A DNA stretch of 64,000 nt, taken from the NCBI RefSeq assembly GCF_011383005.1, contig NZ_CP049935.1, forward strand, positions 1,798,001 to 1,862,000. Direction: 5' to 3'. The DNA is from Phycicoccus sp. HDW14. GTDB taxonomy: Bacteria > Actinomycetota > Actinomycetes > Actinomycetales > Dermatophilaceae. The translations under genes were made by a program, and so were the position numbers. Of this stretch, positions 1 through 9,995 are shown piece after piece; within the stretch, counting starts at the first letter, position 1, and the number at the start of each line of letters is the position of its first letter. The notes beneath the pieces were generated by a model that saw only the letters and a list, made by a program, of their open reading frames with translations, was not told where the DNA came from and ran no database searches.

Positions 1-764
1 TCGAGAAGTCCGACCGCACCGGCACCGGCACGCGCAGCGTCTTCGGCTACCAGATGCGCTTCGACCTCACCGCGGGCTTCCCGGTGCTCACGACCAAGAA
101 GCTGCACCTGCGCTCGATCATCGGCGAGCTCCTGTGGTTCCTGCGCGGCGACACCAACGTCCGGTGGCTCCAGGAGCGGAACATCTCGATCTGGGACGAG
201 TGGGCCGACGAGCACGGCGACCTCGGACCGGTCTACGGGCACCAGTGGCGGTCGTGGCCGACTCCCGACGGGCGCACGGTCGACCAGGTCGCGAAGGTCG
301 TCGAGGCCATCCGCACCAACCCCGACTCCCGGCGGCACATCGTCTCGGCGTGGAACGTCGCCGACGTCGACGACATGGCCCTCCCGCCCTGCCACACGAT
401 GTTCCAGTTCTACGTGCGGCCCGCGGCCGACGGCGGGCCGGCGTTCCTCGACTGCCAGCTCTACCAGCGCAGCGCCGACGTCTTCCTCGGCGTCCCCTTC
501 AACATCGCCAGCTACGCCCTCCTGACGATGATGGTCGCCCAGCAGACCGGCCTGCGCGCCGGCGAGTTCGTGCACACCCTCGGCGACGCGCACCTGTACT
601 CCAACCATCTCGAGCAGGCCCGCCTCCAGCTGACCCGCGAGCCGCTCCCCCTGCCGACGATGCACATCGCCCCGCAGGGGTCGATCGACGCCTACGAGCT
701 CGAGGACTTCGAGCTCGTCGGGTACGAGGCGCACCCCTCCATCAAGGCCCCGATCGCCGTATGA
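1..764 (+). CDS. thyA: Thymidylate synthase, 5' end cut by the window
   Basis: Methylates dUMP to dTMP using methylenetetrahydrofolate, in the cytosol. The frame is already open at base 3, and the residues before the first internal Met ([17 protein letters not shown]) are typical ThyA, so the true start lies upstream of the window. The catalytic Cys is in [10 protein letters not shown] (codon 390-392), followed by the nucleotide-binding segment [20 protein letters not shown]. The C-terminus KAPIAV is the usual ThyA end, so only the N-terminus is missing. The stop overlaps the folA ATG (ATGA), the common thyA-folA operon arrangement: ThyA produces dihydrofolate, which FolA recycles. Confidence 0.97.
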   Translation, partial: EKSDRTGTGTRSVFGYQMRFDLTAGFPVLTTKKLHLRSIIGELLWFLRGDTNVRWLQERNISIWDEWADEHGDLGPVYGHQWRSWPTPDGRTVDQVAKVVEAIRTNPDSRRHIVSAWNVADVDDMALPPCHTMFQFYVRPAADGGPAFLDCQLYQRSADVFLGVPFNIASYALLTMMVAQQTGLRAGEFVHTLGDAHLYSNHLEQARLQLTREPLPLPTMHIAPQGSIDAYELEDFELVGYEAHPSIKAPIAV

Positions 765-1227
765 CCCGGGTCTCGCTCATCGCCGCCGTCGCCCGCAACG
801 GCGTCATCGGCTCGGGCCAGGAGATGCCCTGGCACATCCCGGAGGACTTCGCGTTCTTCAAGCGCACGACGATGGGCCACCCGCTCGTCATGGGGCGGCG
901 CACGTTCGACTCCATCGGGCGGGTCCTGCCGGGGCGGCGCACCATCGTCATCACCCGCCAGCCGGACTGGTCGCACGCCGAGGTCGAGACGGCGCACTCG
1001 CTCGTCGAGGCACTGGGCCTCGCCGGGCCCGCCGACGAGGTCTTCATCGCCGGCGGGGCCAGGTGTACGCCGAGGCGATGCCCTACGCGCACCGGCTGCT
1101 CGTCACGGAGGTCGACGACGAGCCCGAGGGCGATGTGCACTTCCCACCGATCGACCCGGCGGCCTGGCGCGAGACCTCGCGCGAGGGGCACGACGGCTTC
1201 ACGTTCGTCACGTACGAGCGGCCCTGA
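761..1227 (+). CDS. folA: Dihydrofolate reductase, one frameshift
   Basis: Reduces dihydrofolate to tetrahydrofolate with NADPH. The N-terminal half (start [17 protein letters not shown], then [16 protein letters not shown] and GRRTFDSIG) and the C-terminal half ([20 protein letters not shown] to FVTYERP) are both clear DHFR but lie in different frames. The break is at 1059-1061, where the conserved IAGGAQVYAEA is lost; one extra C in the GGGGCC run restores it, giving about 155 residues. The gene overlaps thyA by four bases. Because thyA-dependent growth normally needs folA, a sequencing error is more likely than a real mutation. Confidence 0.9.
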
Positions 1228-1270
1228 CCCCTCGGGGTCCGGCCCGACCCGGCCCGATCCGCGCGAAACA

Positions 1271-1316
1271 TTGAACCGAAGGGTTCAGTGACATGTGCTG
1301 AACCACATGGTTCAGC
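1271..1316 (+). promoter_or_regulatory. Tandem palindromic operators over the arsR1 promoter and start
   Basis: Two perfect inverted repeats with the same core, TGAACC-N4-GGTTCA, lie 27 bp apart centre to centre: 1272-1287 (spacer GAAG) and 1297-1316 (8-bp arms GCTGAACC/GGTTCAGC, spacer ACAT). The second covers the candidate ATG at 1307. A TTGAAC at 1271-1276 could be a -35 element, which would put transcription start close to that ATG and make the mRNA leaderless. Autoregulation by the ArsR protein encoded just downstream is inferred from position and symmetry. Confidence 0.7.
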
Positions 1317-1642
1317 ACGAGGTCCTCGACCGGGCCTTCGCCGCCCTGGCCGACCCCACCCGGCGGGCGGTCCTCGTCCGGCTGGGCGAGGGTCCGGCGA
1401 GCCTGGGCGACCTCGCCGCCCCCACCGGGATGACCCTGACCGGGATGGGCAAGCACGTCCGCGTCCTCGAGGAGGCGGGGCTCGTGCGCACCACCAAGGT
1501 CGGCCGCACCCGACAGGTGCGGCTCGGCACCGAGCGGCTGGACGACGCCATGGCATGGATCGCCTTCTACCAGCGCCTCTGGGAACGTCGCCTCGACGGC
1601 CTCGAGGCCTACCTCACCCTCCGGGAAGGACAGGACACATGA
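1307..1642 (+). CDS. ArsR-family transcriptional repressor
   Basis: A 111-residue winged-helix regulator. FAALADPTRRAVLVRLGEG is the usual opening helix of ArsR proteins that partner SRPBCC genes; the recognition helix is around TGMTLTGMGKHVRVLEEAGL and the wing around TTKVGRTRQVRL. No metal-binding Cys pair is seen, so it probably senses something other than a metal. GTG at 1295 is an alternative in-frame start; ATG 1307 is preferred because the protein then begins MVQHEVLDRAF, as in relatives. It overlaps the next gene (ATGA), and an operator pair covers its promoter, which suggests self-repression of the three-gene operon. Confidence 0.9.
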   Translation: MVQHEVLDRAFAALADPTRRAVLVRLGEGPASLGDLAAPTGMTLTGMGKHVRVLEEAGLVRTTKVGRTRQVRLGTERLDDAMAWIAFYQRLWERRLDGLEAYLTLREGQDT

Positions 1643-2127
1643 GCGAGCACCCCGAGGTCGGCGCGCCCGACGAGCCCCTCGAGCTGCGGATGACCCGGGT
1701 CCTGCCCGCGTCGCCGGAGCGGGCCTTCGACGCCTACACCGACGCCGAGCAGCAGAAGATCTGGTTCGGCATCCTCGACGAGGACCCGGGGATCGTCGAG
1801 ATCGAGGTCGACCTGCGGGTCGGGGGGTCGCAGACGGCGGTATGGGGCCCGAGCCCGGACCAGCTCTTCCGCGAGGTGCAGACCTTCCTCGTCGTCGACC
1901 GGCCGCACCGGCTGGTCACCGAGTCGACCGGCAGCAGCCCCGACGGGATGACGATGACGACGACCATCGAGGTGACCTTCGAGGCCGACGGCGACTCGAC
2001 GCTGATGACCGTGGTGCAGCGCGGCTTCCCGGTGCCCGACGTCCGCGACTTCTTCGCCGCCGAGGTGTGGGTCGGGGCCTTCGCCCGGATCGAGGCCTAC
2101 CTGCGGCGCGAGGGCGGTGCGGCGTGA
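1639..2127 (+). CDS. SRPBCC (AHSA1-like) domain protein
   Basis: A 162-residue START/Bet v1-fold protein. RVLPASPERAFDAYTDAEQQ near the N-terminus and VEVTF-like strands followed by a long C-terminal helix (FFAAEVWVGAFARIEAYL) are the family signature. Members bind hydrophobic ligands, and in actinobacteria they are very often co-transcribed with an ArsR repressor, as here. The ligand is unknown. It starts inside the stop of arsR1 and its own stop overlaps the GTG of the following membrane protein, so the three are probably translationally coupled. Confidence 0.88.
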   Translation: MSEHPEVGAPDEPLELRMTRVLPASPERAFDAYTDAEQQKIWFGILDEDPGIVEIEVDLRVGGSQTAVWGPSPDQLFREVQTFLVVDRPHRLVTESTGSSPDGMTMTTTIEVTFEADGDSTLMTVVQRGFPVPDVRDFFAAEVWVGAFARIEAYLRREGGAA

Positions 2128-2528
2128 GCGCCCTCACCCGGTCCCGGCCGGTCGTCGTGGCCGCGGCGGTCGGCACGGCGGTGGTCGTCAACCTGGTCGT
2201 CTACGGGCTCGGTCGGGCGGCGGGCGGGTCGTTCACCTTCACCCGGGCCGGGGTGCCGACGGCCGTGGACGCCGCGACCGTCGCCGGGTTCTCCGCGGTC
2301 CCGCTGCTGCTCGGGCTCGTCGTCGTTGCCCTGCTCGGTCGCCGGTGGCCGGTCGTGGCCCGGATGGCCGTGGTCGTCGCCCCCGTGCTCGCCGTGGTGA
2401 CCGTCGGGCTGATGACCCTGCCCGTCGACCTCGACACCGTCAGCACGGTGACGCTGGCCCTCTGCCACCTCACCCTCGCGCCCATCTCCGTGCTCGCGAT
2501 CCGGGCGCTGCGCGGCCACGCGGGCTAG
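2124..2528 (+). CDS. Small four-helix membrane protein (DUF6069-like)
   Basis: 134 residues with four predicted membrane segments (VVVAAAVGTAVVVNLVVYGL, a second near residues 52-73, a third around 80-100, and the C-terminal helix). The short periplasmic-type loop GSFTFTRAGVPTAVDAATVA between helices one and two resembles actinobacterial DUF6069 proteins; this assignment is from memory and tentative. No catalytic motif is visible. GTG start within the stop of the SRPBCC gene; its stop overlaps by three bases, tail to tail, with the converging SMP-30-like gene. Function unknown. Confidence 0.72.
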   Translation: MSALTRSRPVVVAAAVGTAVVVNLVVYGLGRAAGGSFTFTRAGVPTAVDAATVAGFSAVPLLLGLVVVALLGRRWPVVARMAVVVAPVLAVVTVGLMTLPVDLDTVSTVTLALCHLTLAPISVLAIRALRGHAG

Positions 2529-3454
2529 GCCAGGGGCGGGACGTCGCCGACGGCGATCGCCGGCTCGAGCAGGCTGCCCAGCCAGACCCGGCCGCCGTGC
2601 TCGCGCACCCCGGTGGCCACGTGCCACCCGGAGGCGTCGAAGTCGAGGTCGTGCACCACCGCTCCCCCGTCGTCGAGGCCGAGGACCCTGGCGGTGCGCT
2701 TCGGCTCGGGCTTGACCCGGTCGGGGAGGCGGCGGACCACCGCGCGCACCTGGCGCGGGCTGCGGCGCAGGACGGCGAGCACGGGGTCGCTCGGGGAGGC
2801 GACGGTGACCCACACGAGGCCGTCGGAGCCGAGGGCGATGTTGTCGGGGTGACCGGGCAGGTCCTCGACCCACGTGGTGGAGGATCCGGCCGCGTTGCCG
2901 GACCGGGCGACCCGACGGATGCGGCAGGTGCCGGTCTCGGCGACGAGCACCCCCCGCTCGTCCGGCAGCAGCGCGACGCCGTTGGCGAAGGCCAGCCGGT
3001 CGAGGACGGTGGTGACCGTGCCGTCGACGTCGCGACGCAGCAGGCGACCGGTGCACGTGTGCTCGACGAGGTCGTTCTTCCAGTCCTCGACCTGCCAACG
3101 GCGGCTGGAGTCGGTGAACCAGATGGTGCCGTCGGCCTGCACGGCGGCGTTGTTGACGAACAGCAGTCGCTCGCCGTCGACCTCGGTGACGAGGGTCTCG
3201 AGGTCCCCGGTGTGGGGGTCGAGGGCCAGCAGGCCGCGGTGGGCGTCGCAGACGAGCAGCCGGCCGTCGGGCAGCCACTCGAGCCCGAGCGGGCGCCCAC
3301 CGGTGGCCGCCACGGTGGTGACCGAGCCGTCGACGGGGTCGTGGACGTGGACGGCGCCGTCGGCGGTGCCGGTCCACACCCGCCCGTCCGCGCCGACGAG
3401 CACGTCCTCGGCGCCGGGCCCCGGCACGGGCACGACGGTGAGCGGCAGGGTCAT
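2525..3454 (-). CDS. SMP-30/strictosidine synthase-like beta-propeller protein
   Basis: 309 residues with repeated propeller strands of the form DGRVWTGTADGAVHVHD, PDGRLLVCDAHRGLLALD and DGTIWFTDSSRRW. The last, together with FANGVALLPDERGVLVAET and LPGHPDNIALGSDGLVWVTV, matches the Str_synth/SMP-30 superfamily, whose members hydrolyse lactones or phosphotriesters at a central metal. The Asn and Asp residues in the VNNAA and HPDNI segments are likely metal ligands. No signal peptide, so it is cytosolic. The true substrate cannot be told from sequence. It converges on the DUF6069-like gene. Confidence 0.82.
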   Translation of the reverse strand: MTLPLTVVPVPGPGAEDVLVGADGRVWTGTADGAVHVHDPVDGSVTTVAATGGRPLGLEWLPDGRLLVCDAHRGLLALDPHTGDLETLVTEVDGERLLFVNNAAVQADGTIWFTDSSRRWQVEDWKNDLVEHTCTGRLLRRDVDGTVTTVLDRLAFANGVALLPDERGVLVAETGTCRIRRVARSGNAAGSSTTWVEDLPGHPDNIALGSDGLVWVTVASPSDPVLAVLRRSPRQVRAVVRRLPDRVKPEPKRTARVLGLDDGGAVVHDLDFDASGWHVATGVREHGGRVWLGSLLEPAIAVGDVPPLA

Positions 3455-3513
3455 GGCCGCAGCGTAGGTGGCCGGGCCCGAGTTGTCGCGGGGGCGCTCG
3501 GTAGGGTCGGGGG

Positions 3514-4244
3514 GTGCCCGTCCACACCACCCTCGCCGACCAGGTCGCCGTCGTCACCATCGACCGCCCGGAGCGTCGCAACGCGCTGAACCTCGAGGCC
3601 CTCGAGGAGCTGCACACCGCGGTCGTCGAGGTGCTCGCCGCCGGGGCGCGGGCGGTGGTCCTCACCGGGGCCGACGGCCACTTCTGCGCCGGGGCCGACC
3701 TCACCGAGCTCGAGGACGTCTCCTTCACGCAGCGGCTCGCCGAGGTGCTCGAGCACCTGGCGGCGGTGCCGGTCACCACCGTGGCCGCCGTCGACGGTGC
3801 CTGCATGGGACTCGGGATGCAGCTCGCGCTCGCCTGCGACGTCCGGGTCGTGGCGGACGCCGCGCGCTTCGCCGTGCCCGTCGCGAAGCTCGGCCTGATG
3901 GTCGACCACTGGACCGTCGACCGGCTCAGCCGGTTCTGGGGCGAGGGCGCCGCCCGCCACCTGGTGCTCACCGCGGCCGTGCTCGACGCCGACGACGCCT
4001 GGCGCCTCGGGTTCGCCCAGGCCCGGGGCGGCCTCGAGGTCGCCGAGGAGCTGGCCGCGGCCGCCGCCCGGCTCGCCCCGCTCACCCAGGCCGGCTCCAA
4101 GGTCGGCTTCGACACCCACCACGACAACACCCCCGAGGTCGCCCGCTACGAGGCGGCCTTCGCCCGGGCCTGGGCGAGCGAGGACCTCGCCGAGGGTCGG
4201 GCCGCCTTCACCGAGCGCCGCGCACCGGCCTTCCGGGGCACTGA
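3514..4244 (+). CDS. Enoyl-CoA hydratase/isomerase family protein, frameshift at the last codons
   Basis: A crotonase-fold protein of about 243 residues. The oxyanion-hole segments are VLTGADGHFCAGADLTELE and VDGACMGLGMQLALACDV. The usual catalytic Glu positions are not obviously kept (VAKLGLMVDHWTVDRL), so it may be a non-hydratase family member. GTG start. As written, the frame runs past the end of the gene into the next two genes; one extra G in CGGGGC at 4235-4238 gives a natural end, RGH-stop, with TGA at 4242-4244 overlapping the next ATG. The apparent 592-residue fusion is therefore not believed. Confidence 0.85.
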
Positions 4245-4852
4245 TGGCCGGCGACCACGGGCATGGCCACGACCACGACCACGCCGCCGGCACCGGCCCC
4301 GGGCCGCTCGCCGACGCGAGCGTGCGCAGGGCCCGGCCCAACGACGCCCCCGCCGTCGGCACGGTCCAGGCGACGGTCTTCCGCGAGGCCTACGCCGGCC
4401 GGGTCCCCGACGACGTGCTCGCCCTCTTCGAGCCCGAGGCCTTCGCCCGGGGGTGGCGGGCCGGCCTGACCAGCCCGCCCGAGGGCGTCCACCGGCTGCT
4501 CGTGGCGCTGGCCGGCGAGCAGGTCGTCGGCGCAGTGGCCGTCGGTCCCGCCCAGGACCCCGACGCCGAGCCGGCGTGGGCCGAGGTGACCCTGCTCGCC
4601 GTACACCCCGACGCCCGGCGCCAGGGCCACGGCTCGCGGCTGCTCAACGCCTCGGTCGACGTGCTGCGCGAGGCCGGGGCCCAGGCGGTCACCGCGTGGC
4701 TGCTCGCCGACGACGAGGCCACCCGCGGCTTCCTCGCGGCCTCCGGCTTCGGGCCCGACGGCGCCTTCCGCGACCGGGTCGTCTCCCCCGACGGCGGGAC
4801 GCTGCGCGAGGTCCGCCTGCTCGTCCGGATCGTCGACCCGGACGAGGGATGA
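4244..4852 (+). CDS. GNAT acetyltransferase with a His-rich N-terminus
   Basis: 202 residues. After a 22-residue tail containing the His-rich run HGHGHDHDH comes a standard GNAT domain: VRRARPNDAPAVGTV, the acceptor side AWAEVTLLAVHPDARRQGHG (the R-x-x-G-x-G/A acetyl-CoA pyrophosphate loop) and a terminal FLAASGF motif. The His-rich tail could bind Ni or Zn and is unusual for the family. Start ATG overlaps the upstream stop (TGATG) and the stop overlaps azlC (ATGA). The acetyl acceptor is unknown. Confidence 0.88.
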   Translation: MAGDHGHGHDHDHAAGTGPGPLADASVRRARPNDAPAVGTVQATVFREAYAGRVPDDVLALFEPEAFARGWRAGLTSPPEGVHRLLVALAGEQVVGAVAVGPAQDPDAEPAWAEVTLLAVHPDARRQGHGSRLLNASVDVLREAGAQAVTAWLLADDEATRGFLAASGFGPDGAFRDRVVSPDGGTLREVRLLVRIVDPDEG

Positions 4853-5594
4853 GCGCCGCGCCGGAGGCCCTCTCCGCGCAGCGCCGCCGCGAGGTGCGCC
4901 GACAGGCCCTGTCGGTCGGCGCCGCCACCGGGGCCTACGGCATCTCCTTCGGCGCACTGTCGGTGGCCTCAGGTCTCGACGTCTGGCAGACCCAGGCGCT
5001 CTCGCTCCTGCTGTTCAGCGGCGGCTCACAGTTCGCGGTCGTGGGGGTGCTCGGGCCGGGGGCGGCGGGGTGGCGGCCGTCCTCACCTCGACGCTGCTCG
5101 GGGTGCGCAACGGCCTCTACGCGCTGCAGACCTCCCGGTTCCTCGGCGTCGCCGGGCTGCGTCGCCTCGCCGCGGCCCAGCTCACCATCGACGAGTCCAC
5201 CGCCGTCGGGGTCGGGCAACCCGAGGTCCGGGCCCAGCGGATCGGGTTCTGGCTCACCGGTATCGCGGTGTTCATCGGGTGGAACCTCATGACCCTCGTC
5301 GGCGCCCTCGTCGGCAACGCCCTCGGCGACCCGCGCACCTACGGGCTGGACGCCGCCGCAGCCGCCGCCTTCGCCGCCCTGCTCTGGCCCCGGCTGCGCA
5401 GCGGTGACGCCGCGGCCACCGCCGTGCTCGCCGCGTTCATCGCGCTCGTCACGAGCCCGTCGCTGCCGCCCGGCGTCCCGGTCATCCTCGCCGCCCTCGC
5501 GGCGGTCGTCGTCGGGCTGCGCCGTGGCGGCCGGCACGAGTCACCACCCACCTCGCGGGTCGGCGAGCTGCCCGGGGCGGACCCGGTCCCGTGA
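4849..5594 (+). CDS. azlC: AzlC-family branched-chain amino acid exporter, large subunit, one frameshift
   Basis: Large membrane subunit of an AzlCD exporter (known substrates include branched-chain amino acids and azaleucine). The first part (VGAATGAYGISFGALSVASG, LLLFSGGSQFAVVGVLG) and the second (VAAVLTSTLLGVRNGLYAL, then FWLTGIAVFIGWNLMTLVGA) are in different frames. One extra G in the GGGG run at 5067-5070 joins them into a protein of about 248 residues, the usual AzlC length. Overlaps the GNAT gene upstream and azlD downstream, so the pair is co-transcribed. Confidence 0.88.
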
Positions 5595-5905
5595 CCACCT
5601 GGACCACGGTGCTGCTGGCCTGCGCCGCCGCCTACGCCCTCAAGCTCGCCGGCTACCTCGTACCGGCGACCTGGGTCGAGGGCGAGCGCCGGTCGCGCGT
5701 CATCGCCCTGCTGCCCGTCGCCCTACTGGCCGCGCTCGTCACCGTGCAGACGGTCGTCGGCGACGGCGGCTCGCTCGTGCTCGACGCCCGGGCCGCGGCG
5801 CTGGCGGTCGCCGTCGGGTTGCTGCTCCTGCGGGCCAACTTCCTCGTCGTCGTGGCAGGCGCGGCCCTCGCGGCCGGCCTGCTGCGCGCGATCGGCTGGG
5901 GCTGA
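5591..5905 (+). CDS. azlD: AzlD-family exporter small subunit
   Basis: 104 residues, almost entirely membrane-embedded: helices around VLLACAAAYALKLAGYLVPA, a central VIALLPVALLAALVTVQTVV and two C-terminal helices ending LLRAIGWG. This is the expected size and layout for AzlD, the small partner of AzlC. GTG start overlapping the azlC stop (GTGA). It converges with the sirohydrochlorin chelatase gene five bases downstream. Confidence 0.9.
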   Translation: MTTWTTVLLACAAAYALKLAGYLVPATWVEGERRSRVIALLPVALLAALVTVQTVVGDGGSLVLDARAAALAVAVGLLLLRANFLVVVAGAALAAGLLRAIGWG

Positions 5906-5909
5906 GCCG

Positions 5910-7792
<1,883 letters not shown>

Positions 7793-8511
7793 CTAGGTCC
7801 CGAACGCCGGCCACTCGCCACCGGGGAACTTCGACAGCTTCGTGCGCGCCCCTCGAGGTCGCCCTTGGCGTTGAGGCAGAGGGCCGTGAGGATGCCGGTG
7901 CCCGTGATGAGGCCGCCGATGAAGGCCGCCCATCCCGCGTACACGGCCGCCGGCGCGGCGGGCAGGCCGACGATCGAGATCGCGGCGCCGGTGGCCGTGG
8001 CCAGGCAGATGATGAGGATGCCGATGCCGACGATGATGCCGAGCCACCACGTGATGATCCCGGCGCCGACCTTGGTCAGGCCCGAGGCGATGGTCTCGGC
8101 GAACTGCTCCGACATCGCGCCGAGGGCCTTCTCCTGCTCACCGAGCCGGTCGTTGTAGCGCTGCGCCGCCGAGCCCTTCCACGTCGTGTCGACGTCGAGC
8201 TGCCCCTTGGTGGCCAGGCCGGCGCGCTCCGAGACCGGCTGGCCGACGAGCGTGCGCCAGTCGCCGGCGGCCCCGAAGCACAACCAGGGCGCACCGAACA
8301 CGTTCCAGTGCTCCGCCATCCAGTCGACGGCCCGCTGCCATGCCGGCACGACCTTGTCGTTCCAGAAGTTGGCGGCCTTCTCGGCGATCCAGCCGGCGAA
8401 CCGGGCGATCTTGCGCAGCGTGTCGTTGAAGGCCTCGAGCAGTCGGGTGGCCTTCTGCTCGACCTCCTCCCACTTCTCGCGCAGCTTCTCGATGATCTCC
8501 TCGGGTGACAT
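7793..8511 (-). CDS. WXG-like ESX-associated membrane protein, frameshift near the C-terminus
   Basis: About 239 residues. The first 70 are helical and charged (EEIIEKLREKWEEVEQKATR), followed by a W-K-G at residues 111-113 in TTWKGSAAQRYNDRL, which matches the hairpin of WXG100 proteins, and then two membrane segments (ITWWLGIIVGIGILIICLAT and a second near 185-215). The true end KLSKFPGGEWPAFGT is in another frame; one extra base in the C-run at 7849-7852 joins it. Probably a substrate or partner of type VII secretion that is tethered to the membrane; function inferred from motif and neighbours only. Confidence 0.68.
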
Positions 8512-8521
8512 CAGGCTCCCC

Positions 8522-8839
8522 TCACTGGACCGGCGACCATTCGGCGCCGATGCGTGCCGCGGCCGACGCCTCGTCGGCCTCGTACTGCTTCTTGACGTCG
8601 CGCAACGTGGCCGCCATGGTCGACGTCGCCGTCGAGCCGTCGGACAACAGCCCCACGACGAAGTCCTGGATCGTGCTGTAGGTGCTCGTGAAGCCCGTGA
8701 AGTCGGACACGACGGACAGGGCGTTGGTGGTGAGGTCGAGCCCGGCGGCCGACGTGCTCGAGGTCGAGAGCACCCCGGACGTCGCCTCCCAGATCTTCGC
8801 GTCGTGCTCGAGCGCCTCGCGCTGTACCTCGAAGCTCAT
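8522..8839 (-). CDS. EspC-like/WXG100-type secretion target
   Basis: 105 residues, no signal peptide. The opening MSFEVQREALEHDAKIWE resembles the ESX EspC family rather than classic WXG100 (no W-x-G at the turn). The C-terminal region has YEADE at residues 86-90, which fits the YxxxD/E export signal of mycobacterial type VII substrates. It sits between the YbaB-like and WXG-like genes with 10-11 bp gaps, so the genes are one transcript. Likely secreted as a heterodimer with a helical partner; the partner is not certain. Confidence 0.72.
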   Translation of the reverse strand: MSFEVQREALEHDAKIWEATSGVLSTSSTSAAGLDLTTNALSVVSDFTGFTSTYSTIQDFVVGLLSDGSTATSTMAATLRDVKKQYEADEASAAARIGAEWSPVQ

Positions 8840-8850
8840 GTGCGTCCTCC

Positions 8851-9588
8851 TCAGACGTCCAGGCCGGCCCGGCGGGCCAGACGGGTGGGGCTGCCCAGCG
8901 CGGTGAGCCGGGCGATGTCGGCGTCGGCGTCGGCGCGGGCGGCGCCGAAGGAGGCCACCGCCTGCGCCTGGGCCTGCTCGAGGACGGCGAGCACCGACCG
9001 GCCGATGTTGGCCGGGTGGGCCCGCACGAGCCACGACTCGCGCAGCTCGAGGTTCAGGAGGCCGCCGGCCGCCGAGACCTCGACGTGGACGTTGCCGTCG
9101 GGGCTCGACTGGCGGTGGACGCGGGTCGTGCGCTCCTCGACGTCGGCGATCGCGGTGTCGAGCTCGGACTCGATCTCGGCCCAGAGCTCGGAGATGCGGG
9201 CCATGACCTGCTCCTCGGTGAGGCTCGCCGAGTCGGGGATCGCGGCGGCGACGTCCTCGACGGTCATCGGCAGCGGACGCGTGCGGGGCGCGGGCTGCTC
9301 GAAGGCCTCCTCGACGTCCTGGACCCACGTGCCGACGTGCTGCGCGCCGGCGCTCGCGTAGGCGGCGGCGATGGTGTCGGCGAGCGCCGACGGGGCGACG
9401 GTGTCCTGCCAGCCGTGCTGCACGGTGATCGAGCGGACGACCCCGTCCGACCCGACCCGCACGCGGACCACGCCGGCGGGGTCGTCCGCCTCGGTGTCGG
9501 CGGTGCGGACGGGGAGGGACTCCAGCCGCTGCTGGCGGCGGTCCATCTCCTCACGAGCCTCGTAGAGCTGCTCGGTGTCCCTGTCCAT
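8851..9588 (-). CDS. YbaB/EbfC-like protein of the type VII cassette
   Basis: 245 residues. A YbaB-type beta hairpin, GVVRVRVGSDGVVRSITVQ, follows an N-terminal helix rich in Glu and Arg, and a second similar stretch, GNVHVEVSAAGGLLNLEL, lies near residues 165-182, so the protein may be a duplicated YbaB fold. YbaB/EbfC proteins bind DNA, but the long versions that sit beside ESX substrates in actinobacteria have no established role. Start ATG 9588 follows GGGGAGAGG. First gene of the minus-strand cassette. Confidence 0.72.
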   Translation of the reverse strand: MDRDTEQLYEAREEMDRRQQRLESLPVRTADTEADDPAGVVRVRVGSDGVVRSITVQHGWQDTVAPSALADTIAAAYASAGAQHVGTWVQDVEEAFEQPAPRTRPLPMTVEDVAAAIPDSASLTEEQVMARISELWAEIESELDTAIADVEERTTRVHRQSSPDGNVHVEVSAAGGLLNLELRESWLVRAHPANIGRSVLAVLEQAQAQAVASFGAARADADADIARLTALGSPTRLARRAGLDV

Positions 9589-9703
9589 GACCTCTCCCCT
9601 CTCGGATGCTGCGAGTCTGCTGGTGGAGCCGCGGGCGAGCAATGGGGAGGAGTCCCCGTCGAGACCGCCCCCCGACCCCGGGCGCCGACATCGGGTCGCC
9701 CTC

Positions 9704-9779
9704 GTTCATCCTATGTTCACCTTCGCAGCGTCACTCGGGTACCCTGAAGGTGAACACCAGGTGAACGAACCGGGTGAAC
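9704..9779. promoter_or_regulatory. Array of GGTGAAC repeats, probable operator
   Basis: Five copies of a GGTGAAC-type heptamer in 76 bp. Two face left (GTTCAT at 9704, GTTCAC at 9715, 11 bp apart) and three face right (9749, 9760 and 9773, spaced 11 and 13 bp). The inner pair forms a perfect 11-bp inverted repeat, TGTTCACCTTC at 9714-9724 and GAAGGTGAACA at 9746-9756. Spacing of about one helical turn suggests cooperative binding on one face of DNA. It separates the type VII cassette from the small gene at 9800 and could control both. The regulator is unknown. Confidence 0.55.
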
Positions 9780-9799
9780 GAGCCGAGAGGAGGCCCGCG

Positions 9800-9937
9800 A
9801 TGAAGAAGGTCGACACGACCACCAGCCGCACCGGTCTCGCCGTGCGCTGGGTTCCCGTGGTCGACGCCCGCGGGCGCACGCGCATGGAGATGCGCTGGAC
9901 CACCCCCCACCGTCTGCACACGAGCTCCGCGGCCTGA
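9800..9937 (+). CDS. 45-residue protein of unknown function
   Basis: MKKVDTTTSRTGLAVRWVPV at the N-terminus, then VDARGRTRMEMRW and a polar tail. It has a strong ribosome-binding site (GAGAGGAGG, seven bases before ATG), high-GC codon choice, an operator-like repeat array just upstream and a strong terminator six bases after the stop, all of which argue that it is a real gene. No domain recognised; the alternating basic and hydrophobic residues suggest a small beta-rich, possibly nucleic-acid-binding, protein, but that is a guess. Confidence 0.7.
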   Translation: MKKVDTTTSRTGLAVRWVPVVDARGRTRMEMRWTTPHRLHTSSAA

Positions 9938-9942
9938 CCGCA

Positions 9943-9982
9943 CGAACGGGCCCCCGCACCACTCGGTGCGGGGGCCCGTTCG
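9943..9982 (+). terminator. Strong hairpin terminator
   Basis: Perfect inverted repeat with 18-bp arms (first arm CGAACGGGCCCCCGCACC) and the four-base loop ACTC, six bases after the stop of the 45-residue gene. There is no T-run, which is usual for intrinsic terminators in high-GC actinomycetes. Confidence 0.85.
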
Positions 9983-9995
9983 CGTGCTCGGGGCC

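Noticed and set aside
3514-5292. A long open frame joining enoyl-CoA hydratase, a GNAT-length stretch and AzlC
   Set aside because: The middle is the out-of-frame reading of the GNAT gene; the fusion arises from single-base losses in G runs at 4235-4238 and 5067-5070.
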